In this document: positions 8,719 to 16,761 of the stretch, one piece after another
Position numbering within the stretch: position 1 is the first letter of the stretch
Layout: the number at the start of each line of letters is the position of its first letter
NCBI GenBank assembly: GCA_002350525.1
Contig: DEFA01000025.1
Coordinates: 157,299-209,057, forward strand
Direction of reading: 5' to 3'
Source of the DNA: Lachnospiraceae bacterium UBA2864
GTDB lineage: Bacteria > Bacillota > Clostridia > Lachnospirales > Lachnospiraceae
DNA: 51,759 nt
Program-made: the position numbers and the translations under genes
The notes under the pieces: generated by a model
Databases searched by the model: none
What the model was told of the DNA's origin: nothing
What the model saw: the letters and a program-made list of their open reading frames with translations, nothing else

Positions 8719-9438
8719 TCACTTGTTCAGCTTCGCTATAAATATGGCGATGCTGACTTTAATCATATAATAGAGTCCGTTTATCATCGATATCGATGAT
8801 ACACCGCCTTCTCTCTCGTTCATTATTACCGGAATCTCTTTAACCTTGAAACCTTTTGAAAGAACCGTAACGGCACTTTCCGGTTCCGGATAATCCTTAG
8901 GATAGTCCTCTTTGAAAAGCTCCAACAGCTTTCTATCCACTATTCTGAGTCCGGAGGTCGGATCTGTAATCGTATTGCCCGTAAGGAGCTTTATAAGTCC
9001 CGAAAAAAATTTTATGCCGGCTCTTCTCACTCCCGAAGACTGAAAGCCTTCCTTTGTGATAAACCTGGAACCGATTACCATATCAGCACCTGATGACACC
9101 AGTTCATCGGCCATCTTTCTTAAGTATACGGCATTATGCTGTCCGTCACCGTCAAACTGTACAGCCATATCATAACCATGATAATAAGCATATCTGTATC
9201 CTGTCTGAACGGCACCTCCGATCCCGAGATTCACCGGAAGATTCAGATAGCTGAAATGATTCTTTCGGAGTACCTCAAGTGTATCGTCCCTTGAGCAGTC
9301 ATTGATTACCACATAATCGAAATCCGGAGCATTCTCTGTAACATCCTTAACCGTTTTCTCGATATTAAGTGACTCATTATATGCCGGTATTATAACCAGT
9401 TTTTTCAGTTCACCTGATTTATGAGTTGTGTAGATCAT
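8719..9438 (-). CDS. GT2 glycosyltransferase, polyprenyl-phosphate sugar synthase type
   Basis: 239 residues, GT-A fold. Landmarks are LVIIPAYNESLNIEKTV, DYVVINDCSRDDT, the NLGIGGAVQTGYRYA block, the DxD motif in VQFDGDGQH, and VIGSRFI. This pattern is that of DPM1-like enzymes that load a sugar on undecaprenyl phosphate at the inner membrane face. It has no integral membrane extension of its own, and a DUF2304 gene follows. The start codon lies within the end of the preceding GT2 gene (20-nt overlap), with a GGAGG site inside that gene, so the two are likely translationally coupled. The sugar is unknown. Confidence 0.88.
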   Translation of the reverse strand: MIYTTHKSGELKKLVIIPAYNESLNIEKTVKDVTENAPDFDYVVINDCSRDDTLEVLRKNHFSYLNLPVNLGIGGAVQTGYRYAYYHGYDMAVQFDGDGQHNAVYLRKMADELVSSGADMVIGSRFITKEGFQSSGVRRAGIKFFSGLIKLLTGNTITDPTSGLRIVDRKLLELFKEDYPKDYPEPESAVTVLSKGFKVKEIPVIMNEREGGVSSISMINGLYYMIKVSIAIFIAKLNK

Positions 9439-10210
9439 TCGAATCCTCCGACTTGTTATAGAATCGGTTGATAAACTTTGCTATAGGACGGGGCCAGAAT
9501 CTGGAGAACATTTCCAGGTTTTCTCCCCCTCTCTTGTTATCGTTTATAATAGCTGTCGTTGTTGAATCTTCATGTATTCTGTGGCACATAAGCGGTCTCG
9601 GAATATATATAAAGTCACCCCTTAGTCTTGAGAGCTTCTCCCACGCTTCCCAGTCTTCGCAGCTTGTGAAATGATCCGCGAAAACCGGCTGCTTCACATA
9701 GTCCATTGCATAGCATACCGACGGACAACATATCGGATCTCCAAAAGAAAGTATCCTTCTTCTGATAAATCTGCAGCTGCTGAATGCTTTGATCTTAAGC
9801 GGAAGAAGCATAAGGCGCTTTATCTTAAGCATTCTAACATTCAGAGTCTTTTTACCGTTACGTATCTCCGCATAATCCGAAAATGCGATGATCGGACGCT
9901 TTTTATGTTTCATCTCGAAAAGCATTTTCTCGGTATAGGAAGGTTCATATATATCATCCTGATGCGCAATAGTCGCAAAACGGGTATCAACCCTGCTGAG
10001 TGCATAATTCCAGTCCTGGGTTATACCGCTTTCCCCGGACTTGATATAAAGAGGTATATTATACTTCTCCGCCATCTTATCCAAAAACTCCGAAGGCGTA
10101 TGCGTCACCATTATTATCTTAGATTCAACCGTCTGCTTCTTTAATGATTTTATACATTTCTCAAGATATTCACTATCTTTATAAGCACATATCGCAAATG
10201 TATGTTCCAT
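9419..10210 (-). CDS. GT2 family glycosyltransferase
   Basis: 263 residues with an N-terminal GT-A domain: FAICAYKDSEYLEKCIKSLKKQT, then a nucleotide-binding ITQDWNYAL segment and the acidic motif ATIAHQDDIYEPSYTEKM, which replaces the classical DxD. The region around SFGDPICCPSVCYAM and DWEAWEKL resembles acceptor-site motifs in surface-polysaccharide transferases. No membrane helix is apparent, so it probably acts on a lipid-linked intermediate at the cytosolic face. It overlaps the following GT2 by 20 nt and lies 7 nt after the polytopic protein gene. ATG with GGAG. Confidence 0.83.
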   Translation of the reverse strand: MEHTFAICAYKDSEYLEKCIKSLKKQTVESKIIMVTHTPSEFLDKMAEKYNIPLYIKSGESGITQDWNYALSRVDTRFATIAHQDDIYEPSYTEKMLFEMKHKKRPIIAFSDYAEIRNGKKTLNVRMLKIKRLMLLPLKIKAFSSCRFIRRRILSFGDPICCPSVCYAMDYVKQPVFADHFTSCEDWEAWEKLSRLRGDFIYIPRPLMCHRIHEDSTTTAIINDNKRGGENLEMFSRFWPRPIAKFINRFYNKSEDSNDLHNS

Positions 10211-10217
10211 CTTTAAC

Positions 10218-12131
10218 TTACTCCATCTCCACCACGAATCCGTCTGTTCCTGAATATATCACATTCTGAAGGGAATCGAAATACTCTTTGTCGGAAGAAT
10301 AGATTTCCGAATACTGGACTACCACATATTTATAGTCAGAAAGATCTGTTTCCGAATATACGGAAATATCGCTTACCTGACGTACATTTTCCTGATCTGT
10401 CATATATGGGAACCAGGCCGTATATACATATCCGCCGATAACGAGAATCGGTGGTTCATCTGAGGCACTGATATTTTCCTTTACGAACCTGTATACACTT
10501 ATATCTCCGGCGTTAATCTGTCCCGGAATTGAATTAAATTCATGATTAAACTCGTGAATGTTGAAGAATGCCGTTATGCTGTTTTCTCTGAATCTCTCGT
10601 TAGCATTACGGATACGGGCATCCACATTAAAATACAGAATTCCCATCATAAGAAGAAACGTCAGATATACGGCTCCCACCGTAAGGCGTGATTTCCTGTA
10701 AATATAAGCCATACCGGTCACAAGGACCACATGCATGAGAAGCCACATTATGTTATTATTCTTCACATAATAGTAAACAGAGACATACTTTTTAAAACAT
10801 AAGACAAGCAGTACCGCCATAAAGACCGCCATGGCAAAGGACAGCGCAAGTGTTGTTATATCCACCGACAACTTGAATGCATCTCCCTGCAGTTCATCAC
10901 GCAGCTCACCCTGCTGCTCTTGATGCAGCTCTTCATGCTTTTCCTGATGCAGCTCTTCATCCCGTTCTTCAGTTTTTGCACTCTTTCTTCTTGCGGCTGC
11001 CGCACGTAAGATAACGGCTGCTCCTATCAGAACAAAAGGAAGGATACATACAAAATTTGTATACAGATCATTATAGCATCCTCCGTCTGTCGCGATTCCT
11101 CTCGAACCGCCTCCGTCGCCCGGAACTCCCGATGTCACAACATCAGAAGATATAAATATCAGATTTGCAAATGTAAGAAGGAGTCCGCATACGCTCGGCA
11201 GAAGAAAAACTCCCAGACATTCCTTCACCGTCTTCAGTGAAAAAACCTTTCCCCCATTCACAAAATACTCACCCGCGCAGATTGCCAGAAGTATTCCGAC
11301 ATATATCGGAGGAACAAACATCATATAACTCATGAAAAGTCCGAAGAGCCCGAAATTTAACATGACAAAGCTCACGCCTCTTCTGACATCCTTACTTATG
11401 AACAGTCCCGTTACATATATAAGATATCCGATAAGCGTTACGGAAAGTCCGAAATAAGTGAAACCGAATATCATGGCATAGAGCGGATATGCGAGCATGT
11501 AAAAGAATGTTGTTATAAGGCCTGCCGCCTTCATGCCTCTCTTCTCGAGCACAGATCTTATCAGTATAAAGAATATCATTCCCGACAGGAAGAAATAACC
11601 GATTTCCCAGAGAAGCATAACCTTATACATGTTAAAATCTCCCAGTACCGGCCGCGCCGTTTCCATCGGAAGAGCCGTTGAGAGATGTGCCATAAACATA
11701 TTTGTCGGTATCCTGTGCTCACGCACTATTATCCTGGATAAATTGAAAAATGCCGCACTGTCCACCGATACATAATCAATGGTGTTGCCCATATCATATC
11801 TTTTCGCAAAGTAATAACCTGCCGTCAAAAAGCAGACAGCCGCTCCCAATATGTCGAATCCATCTATCTTATAAGCCTGTTTTCCGCATTTTACGGCAAC
11901 TATCCATAGAACCGCTCCCGCTGCGATATCAGCGATGCCAACGGTAAGTATACTTACAGGTATTCCCGTTTTCCAGAAAAATGCCGCTGCCGCCGTCTGG
12001 TAACAAAGCGTGAACATAAAAGCGATAACCGTCCATGTTATAAAGCTTTCCTTACGGTCATTCTTTTTAACGGCAAGACACCCTGTAAGAAGTGCAAGAT
12101 ATGAAACTATAAAAAAAACCGAAACAATCAT
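10218..12131 (-). CDS. Large polytopic membrane protein, possible GT-C-type transferase or polymerase
   Basis: 637 residues, not confidently assigned to a named family. About 12-14 hydrophobic helices run from residue 1 to about 500, followed by an extracytoplasmic-type C-terminal segment (about 530-637) rich in Tyr and acidic residues. An early loop after the third or fourth helix contains TIDYVSVDSAAFF, which is where GT-C enzymes carry acidic catalytic residues. This suggests, but does not prove, an undecaprenyl-phosphate-sugar-dependent glycosyltransferase. A hydrophilic loop near residues 385-420 is an eight-residue acidic repeat (EELHQEKH, EELHQEQQ, GELRDELQ). Context: between a DUF2142 protein and a GT2, within the decoration half of the locus. 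Confidence 0.6.
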   Translation of the reverse strand: MIVSVFFIVSYLALLTGCLAVKKNDRKESFITWTVIAFMFTLCYQTAAAAFFWKTGIPVSILTVGIADIAAGAVLWIVAVKCGKQAYKIDGFDILGAAVCFLTAGYYFAKRYDMGNTIDYVSVDSAAFFNLSRIIVREHRIPTNMFMAHLSTALPMETARPVLGDFNMYKVMLLWEIGYFFLSGMIFFILIRSVLEKRGMKAAGLITTFFYMLAYPLYAMIFGFTYFGLSVTLIGYLIYVTGLFISKDVRRGVSFVMLNFGLFGLFMSYMMFVPPIYVGILLAICAGEYFVNGGKVFSLKTVKECLGVFLLPSVCGLLLTFANLIFISSDVVTSGVPGDGGGSRGIATDGGCYNDLYTNFVCILPFVLIGAAVILRAAAARRKSAKTEERDEELHQEKHEELHQEQQGELRDELQGDAFKLSVDITTLALSFAMAVFMAVLLVLCFKKYVSVYYYVKNNNIMWLLMHVVLVTGMAYIYRKSRLTVGAVYLTFLLMMGILYFNVDARIRNANERFRENSITAFFNIHEFNHEFNSIPGQINAGDISVYRFVKENISASDEPPILVIGGYVYTAWFPYMTDQENVRQVSDISVYSETDLSDYKYVVVQYSEIYSSDKEYFDSLQNVIYSGTDGFVVEME

Positions 12132-12135
12132 CTGA

Positions 12136-13536
12136 TCATCTCCAATATCTTCCGATTATAGTCTTACATACCAAAAGAATTGTAAATGCGTAGAAACAGA
12201 TCTGAACCGCATTATATACCTTTTTACTCTTTATCTCATGGCCGAACGTAAGAGGAATTATCAGCATAGGAAGTGCAGGGATAAAATATCTGCCCTGAAC
12301 TCCGAGGATTATCTCGATCTTATACAGACACTGTCTGAAATAATCCACACCGCCGTTCATATCAAAACCTTCCAGCCTGAAACTCCAGTTTATCTGTGAC
12401 ATAAATACAAGAACAAATATGCATAAGGCTATAAGTATCATAAAGATCCTGTTTGCTGTCGAAAGGCGTATTATCCTGTCAAGTTCATCCTTATAGTCAA
12501 AAAGCATTATATATAAAAGCATCATGAAGAATATGACTATATATGTATATGACATAAAGCTGTCAAGATATCCGAAACTTCCGACCAGAGTCTGCAGATA
12601 ATAGTCCTTAAGCGAGAGAGCCGTAAACTTTATAAGCAGAAGCGTTCTTCCCGGCTGAAGTGCGGATGCCGTAAGTATCTGAAAATACTCACCGTTTCGC
12701 ATCAGATATCCGCCCATTAATACACAGACTGCAAGCAGTATTATAAAGACCGGCTTTCTCTTTCTTATAAACTCCGCAAAGTCGAAGGATTTTCCTATCA
12801 TAAGGCAGAACTTATCAAGCGGAACCATAAAGATTGCCGCCGCAAGAAGTACATATATCAGCTTCGTTACAAATATCTCTCCCGCAAGAAGCATAAATAT
12901 TATGAGTTCCTTCCATCCTATAACCTTACTCTTATCTCTGAGCTTAAAGTCAAGAACCATTGCCGTAAGCAGAAAAGAACATGCATTTACTACAACATCA
13001 GGATTGATGGATCCTGCCTGCTGCATGGCCATAGGCATAAGAAGAACAAACAGAAATATCTCCTTTTTAACCGGAGTTTTCTTAAGAGTAAAAAATCCGA
13101 GTATTATATAAAAAGCAAGCGACATAAGCTCTGCCAGCTGGAAGCAGAAAAGTCTCGGAAAATGAAGGATCACTCCGAGATAGAAACCTATTCCTGCCGG
13201 AAGATATTTCAGTGCAGATACGGACGGCCTAAATTCCGAAATCGAAAACTTATGTTGATAAGGCTTCATACCCGCATCGAAATACGCATCACTGTCTACT
13301 ACCCTGTCTTCTTCCTCATTAAATGTTATCATCCCGGACTCTGTGTAATAGTTTCCGAGTGTCTCCGCAATATAACTTTCCGTACCGAAAGCTTTCATCA
13401 TGCTTTCAAAATGAGTATACTCATCAGGTGTCTGTGATACCGGGATCATAAGCGACAGGAACAGTCCCCAGACCGAAGCCGCTATAACGAAGAATACGCT
13501 AATATTGAATTGTCTATCTTTTTTGTTTTCCTTCAT
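12136..13536 (-). CDS. DUF2142 family polytopic membrane protein
   Basis: 466 residues with about 11-12 membrane helices. The first external loop reads VSQTPDEYTHFESM, the conserved PDE..H feature of DUF2142 proteins, which are GT-C-like and usually found in surface polysaccharide loci. A role as a lipid-sugar-dependent transferase on the outer face is inferred from fold family and context. It lies 4 bp upstream of the 637-residue membrane protein and about 66 bp downstream of GtrA. The ribosome site is weak (GGGTAAAGACGC before ATG). Confidence 0.78.
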   Translation of the reverse strand: MKENKKDRQFNISVFFVIAASVWGLFLSLMIPVSQTPDEYTHFESMMKAFGTESYIAETLGNYYTESGMITFNEEEDRVVDSDAYFDAGMKPYQHKFSISEFRPSVSALKYLPAGIGFYLGVILHFPRLFCFQLAELMSLAFYIILGFFTLKKTPVKKEIFLFVLLMPMAMQQAGSINPDVVVNACSFLLTAMVLDFKLRDKSKVIGWKELIIFMLLAGEIFVTKLIYVLLAAAIFMVPLDKFCLMIGKSFDFAEFIRKRKPVFIILLAVCVLMGGYLMRNGEYFQILTASALQPGRTLLLIKFTALSLKDYYLQTLVGSFGYLDSFMSYTYIVIFFMMLLYIMLFDYKDELDRIIRLSTANRIFMILIALCIFVLVFMSQINWSFRLEGFDMNGGVDYFRQCLYKIEIILGVQGRYFIPALPMLIIPLTFGHEIKSKKVYNAVQICFYAFTILLVCKTIIGRYWR

Positions 13537-13602
13537 GCGTCTTTACCCAACGGACATCCTTTCCCTGTCTGTCATCAATACCATCTGTATCTGTTATGAC
13601 TT

Positions 13603-14043
13603 CTACTTTTCTTCACTTTCACGTTTTCTGAAAACAATTATCTTACTGAATACATAATTAGCAACCGTAACTACAACCTGAACAAACAGCTTTACTATCT
13701 TATCGTTAAAATGAAGTACATTTACTCCGACTGCCATTATGCCCATATCCATAAGAAGCGTACCGACTCTGGCAAGATAAAACTTCACCGCCTCCTGTCC
13801 CTGCGCACTTCCCCTCGTCTTGCTTTCGAATACAAACTTACGGTTCGTGAAATACGCAAAAGTAACAGCCGCGATCCATGAGATTATGTTGGCAATCTGA
13901 AGCTGTACGGGATTCTCCGGATTCAACACCGTAAGTGTAAGTCCGTAGTATACCGCAAGACTTACAACCGTTGTAAGTCCTCCGACAACCAGGTAATTGA
14001 CTATCTCTTTATATTTTTTATATAGTTCCGATAACTTGTTCAT
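13603..14043 (-). CDS. GtrA-like family membrane protein
   Basis: 146 residues with four hydrophobic helices (about 15-35, 45-66, 84-106, 113-135). The sequence YLVVGGLTTVVSLAVYYGL and the NRKFVF segment are hallmarks of GtrA. GtrA-type proteins are thought to help flip undecaprenyl-phosphate-linked sugars made by a partner GtrB/DPM-like GT2; the GT2 at 8719-9438 is the obvious partner, with the polytopic GT-C-like proteins completing a three-component decoration system. About 130 bp separate it from the upstream GT gene. Start ATG with an AAGGAA site at long spacing. Confidence 0.87.
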   Translation of the reverse strand: MNKLSELYKKYKEIVNYLVVGGLTTVVSLAVYYGLTLTVLNPENPVQLQIANIISWIAAVTFAYFTNRKFVFESKTRGSAQGQEAVKFYLARVGTLLMDMGIMAVGVNVLHFNDKIVKLFVQVVVTVANYVFSKIIVFRKRESEEK

Positions 14044-14174
14044 ACAATCTGTAAGTTCCTTTATCTTCTTTTCGGCATCGCTGCAGCTATAATCCGGTGC
14101 AGCCTGACCACTGCATCTTTAATCCGACACAACAATCCCGCTGCGGTCTTTAATATCTAAGTGAACAGTCCTCT
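14044..14174. other. Short intergenic gap without terminator
   Basis: About 130 bp between the double-GT2 gene and gtrA. Apart from the duplicated gene end at 14148-14197, I see no hairpin with a T-run and no convincing promoter, so read-through transcription across the gap is likely. Confidence 0.45.
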
Positions 14175-14197
14175 TTAATATCTAAGTGAGAAGTCCT
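14148..14197. repeat. 25-bp tandem duplication of a gene 3' end
   Basis: Two copies of a 25-nt unit lie head to tail (14148-14172 and 14173-14197), differing at two adjacent bases (gtgAAcag versus gtgAGaag region). The right copy contains the last codons and the stop of the glycosyltransferase gene read on the minus strand. The left copy is its non-coding echo, which also contains an out-of-frame stop. This looks like a small slippage or duplication event and has no obvious regulatory role. Confidence 0.75.
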
Positions 14198-16742
14198 GCT
14201 TCTCCAACGTGAGATTAGGATTATAATACGGATCTCCGTCCGTAAGAATATCCGTCCATTTCTGGTGAAGTCTGGTTATCTCTCTGCGGAAGCGTTCCTT
14301 CTTCTCCACAGTATCCTCGTAACCTCTGGACTTGGATTCATAGTGATGGAACCTTGCCCATGCATCATAAACCACGAGATATCCTGCCTCTCTTATCTTC
14401 AAACAAAAATCTATATCGTTAAATGCAACCTTAAACTTTTCATCCAGGCCGCTGACTTCATCATACACTTCACGTCTTATCATAAGACATGCTGCGGTGA
14501 CCGCACTGTAATCGGAGGTCATCTTGGAGCGGTTAAAATATACCGTTCCCGGAAGTTCAGGCTGTCTCTGGAAACAGTGCCCCGCTATTCCGCCTATTCC
14601 GATTATTACACCCGCATGCTGGATCGTATCGTCTTCATAGTAAAGTCTTGCGCCTACTGCACCGACTTCAGGTCTCATACAGTATCCGATCATATCCTCT
14701 ATAGCGTCTTCGTTCATAAGTTCCGTATCATTGTTGAGAAGAAGAAATACATCTCCCTTTGCCGCCGCGGCACCGAAATTATTGATCGCGGAGAAGTTAA
14801 AGTCACCCTTCCAGTATAAGACCTTTACATCATCCCGCTTCTCCAGCTCTTTATAATATTTAAAAGTCTCTTCCTCGGTACTGTTATTCTCTACTATGAT
14901 CAATTCATAATTCCTGTATGTTGACCTCTTATCGATCGAATCAATACAGATCTTAAGATCATCAACATGGTCCTTGTTGGGAATTATGATTGAAAGGAGA
15001 GGCCGGGCTTCTACATTGTAGTGAACATCATAGTATCCAAGATCTTCGCCCATCTCAACATTCGCCTTAAGACTATTTCTCTTAAGATGCTCTTCTATAG
15101 CATGCTTTCCCGCTTCGAAAGCATACCTCTTTGCCTCCGGACTTGCTGCAGTCGAAGCCGCAATCGTTCTCCAGTGATAAAGCACCTTGGGAATATGATA
15201 AATAGTCGGATCAAATACTCTCTTCATATCATGAAGCGTATCAACACATCGAAGGATGTAATCATAATCCTGTGCTCCGTTAAACTCCGGATCAAGCTTT
15301 CCGACATAATCCGCAAGTTTTCTTGAAACAACAGTCATGTGACTTATATAATTGACGGATCTCAGAAGATCTATATTGAAATCCGGTTTAAAATGCGGAT
15401 CACTGTACTTTGTTCCTTCTTCGTTTATCTTATCCTCATCGGTATATATAAGATTTACATCTCCGCCGCCGTCTTTCTCTGCTTTTTCGTTTATAAGCCG
15501 GACACACTCATAGAGGGCATCAGGTGCAAAAAGGTCATCATGATCCCCGAATACGATATAATCACCTGTAGCCGCATCCATTGCCTGATTGGTATTTTCC
15601 GCGATACCGAGAGTCTTATCGCTTTCCGTATCAGCAATATATCTTATTCTCGGATCTTCCCCGGAGTATCTTTCCACAATCGCTTTCAGTCTGCTTTTAT
15701 CCGCACTTCCGTCCGACAGACATAACTCCCAGTTTGAATAGGTCTGGGCTTTTACCGACTCTGTCAGTTCACCCAGAAGTCTCTCATCAGACTCATACAT
15801 CGGAACAACTATACTGAACTTAGGTCTTATCTTAAACTCTTTTTCATGGTTTCTCTGGTAATCCAGCTTTTCTTCATCCGGTATGCGGTCCACTCTCCAG
15901 ACATTATAATCTATCTCCTTCAGAACTCCGCCCGGAAGAATCTTTCTCGCGATCTTTCTCATGGTACCCGCGAAACCTATGGTATTGATATTATATTCAA
16001 CCGTGTGCCAGTTCTGTGCTATCTTTCCCGTTATACGCGATTTCACCGAATTCTCTATGGCATTTACTGTTATGATCTTTTTAATACTTCTTGTCTGTAT
16101 AAGCAGTTTCAGCTTCTTCTCATCTGTCTCGGCCGTCACCTTGAATCCTGCCTTTCGGCCGGCTTCGCATTCCGGAACAAAGGTAAGTGCATCTTCTCTT
16201 ATATCCCACTCCACCTCTGAATCAAGCCTCTCTGCTCTGTTACCGTTCTTCTTATACAGGCCAATCCTGATCTCATCCGAATCCACAGCCCAACCTGTAA
16301 CGGTAAGTTTTCCGTCTGATTTCTCAATATCATCTATGGTATATAAGATACGTGAGAGACTCTTTTTTATCAGAGACGCTCTGCCTCTGAAGAGTTCCGT
16401 CTCCTCTCCGTCATCGCCCGATATCTTTACGGTAACGGTTCCGTTTTTCAAACGTTCCGGTTCCTGCACTGAAGAAAGATACTCACCAAGTTTATTATCC
16501 GTTTTTACACATACGAAGATCATATAACTGAGCGGAGCACCTGCCCTCACAACAGCAAAAACGGGCGAAAGCTTACGTACCATAACTTCCGCCTCTATCT
16601 TGTACTTTTTCCCACCTGCCTGAAAGCATACCTCCGCACAGTCTGCGGAGGTAAATGCTTCGTTAGCATAGCCTTGAAATACTATAACATCTTTATCCCG
16701 TACGCTTCTGCGTACCTTGTCAAAGCTGAATCGTTTAATCAA
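14175..16742 (-). CDS. Double GT2 glycosyltransferase with N-terminal beta domains
   Basis: 855 residues. Residues about 1-230 form two beta-rich segments (including LTVTGWAVDSDEIRIGLY, 146-163) of a type seen on clostridial surface-glycan transferases, perhaps acceptor binding. A first GT2 domain begins about residue 308 (KFSIVVPMYES) with VFGDHDDLF and YTDEDK acidic motifs. A second begins about 590 (LLSIIIPNKDHVDDL) with LLLNNDTELM. Two domains in one chain suggest a bifunctional polymer-building enzyme. It is paralogous to the C-terminal half of the next gene upstream (shared SQDYD/AQDYD and KVLYHWR blocks). The start is TTG (TTG-ATT-AAA) with GGTGAG 5 nt before it; an overlapping ATG is out of frame. 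Confidence 0.87.
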   Translation of the reverse strand: MIKRFSFDKVRRSVRDKDVIVFQGYANEAFTSADCAEVCFQAGGKKYKIEAEVMVRKLSPVFAVVRAGAPLSYMIFVCVKTDNKLGEYLSSVQEPERLKNGTVTVKISGDDGEETELFRGRASLIKKSLSRILYTIDDIEKSDGKLTVTGWAVDSDEIRIGLYKKNGNRAERLDSEVEWDIREDALTFVPECEAGRKAGFKVTAETDEKKLKLLIQTRSIKKIITVNAIENSVKSRITGKIAQNWHTVEYNINTIGFAGTMRKIARKILPGGVLKEIDYNVWRVDRIPDEEKLDYQRNHEKEFKIRPKFSIVVPMYESDERLLGELTESVKAQTYSNWELCLSDGSADKSRLKAIVERYSGEDPRIRYIADTESDKTLGIAENTNQAMDAATGDYIVFGDHDDLFAPDALYECVRLINEKAEKDGGGDVNLIYTDEDKINEEGTKYSDPHFKPDFNIDLLRSVNYISHMTVVSRKLADYVGKLDPEFNGAQDYDYILRCVDTLHDMKRVFDPTIYHIPKVLYHWRTIAASTAASPEAKRYAFEAGKHAIEEHLKRNSLKANVEMGEDLGYYDVHYNVEARPLLSIIIPNKDHVDDLKICIDSIDKRSTYRNYELIIVENNSTEEETFKYYKELEKRDDVKVLYWKGDFNFSAINNFGAAAAKGDVFLLLNNDTELMNEDAIEDMIGYCMRPEVGAVGARLYYEDDTIQHAGVIIGIGGIAGHCFQRQPELPGTVYFNRSKMTSDYSAVTAACLMIRREVYDEVSGLDEKFKVAFNDIDFCLKIREAGYLVVYDAWARFHHYESKSRGYEDTVEKKERFRREITRLHQKWTDILTDGDPYYNPNLTLEKQDFSLRY

Positions 16743-16761
16743 ATCATCTCACCTGCGCCGG

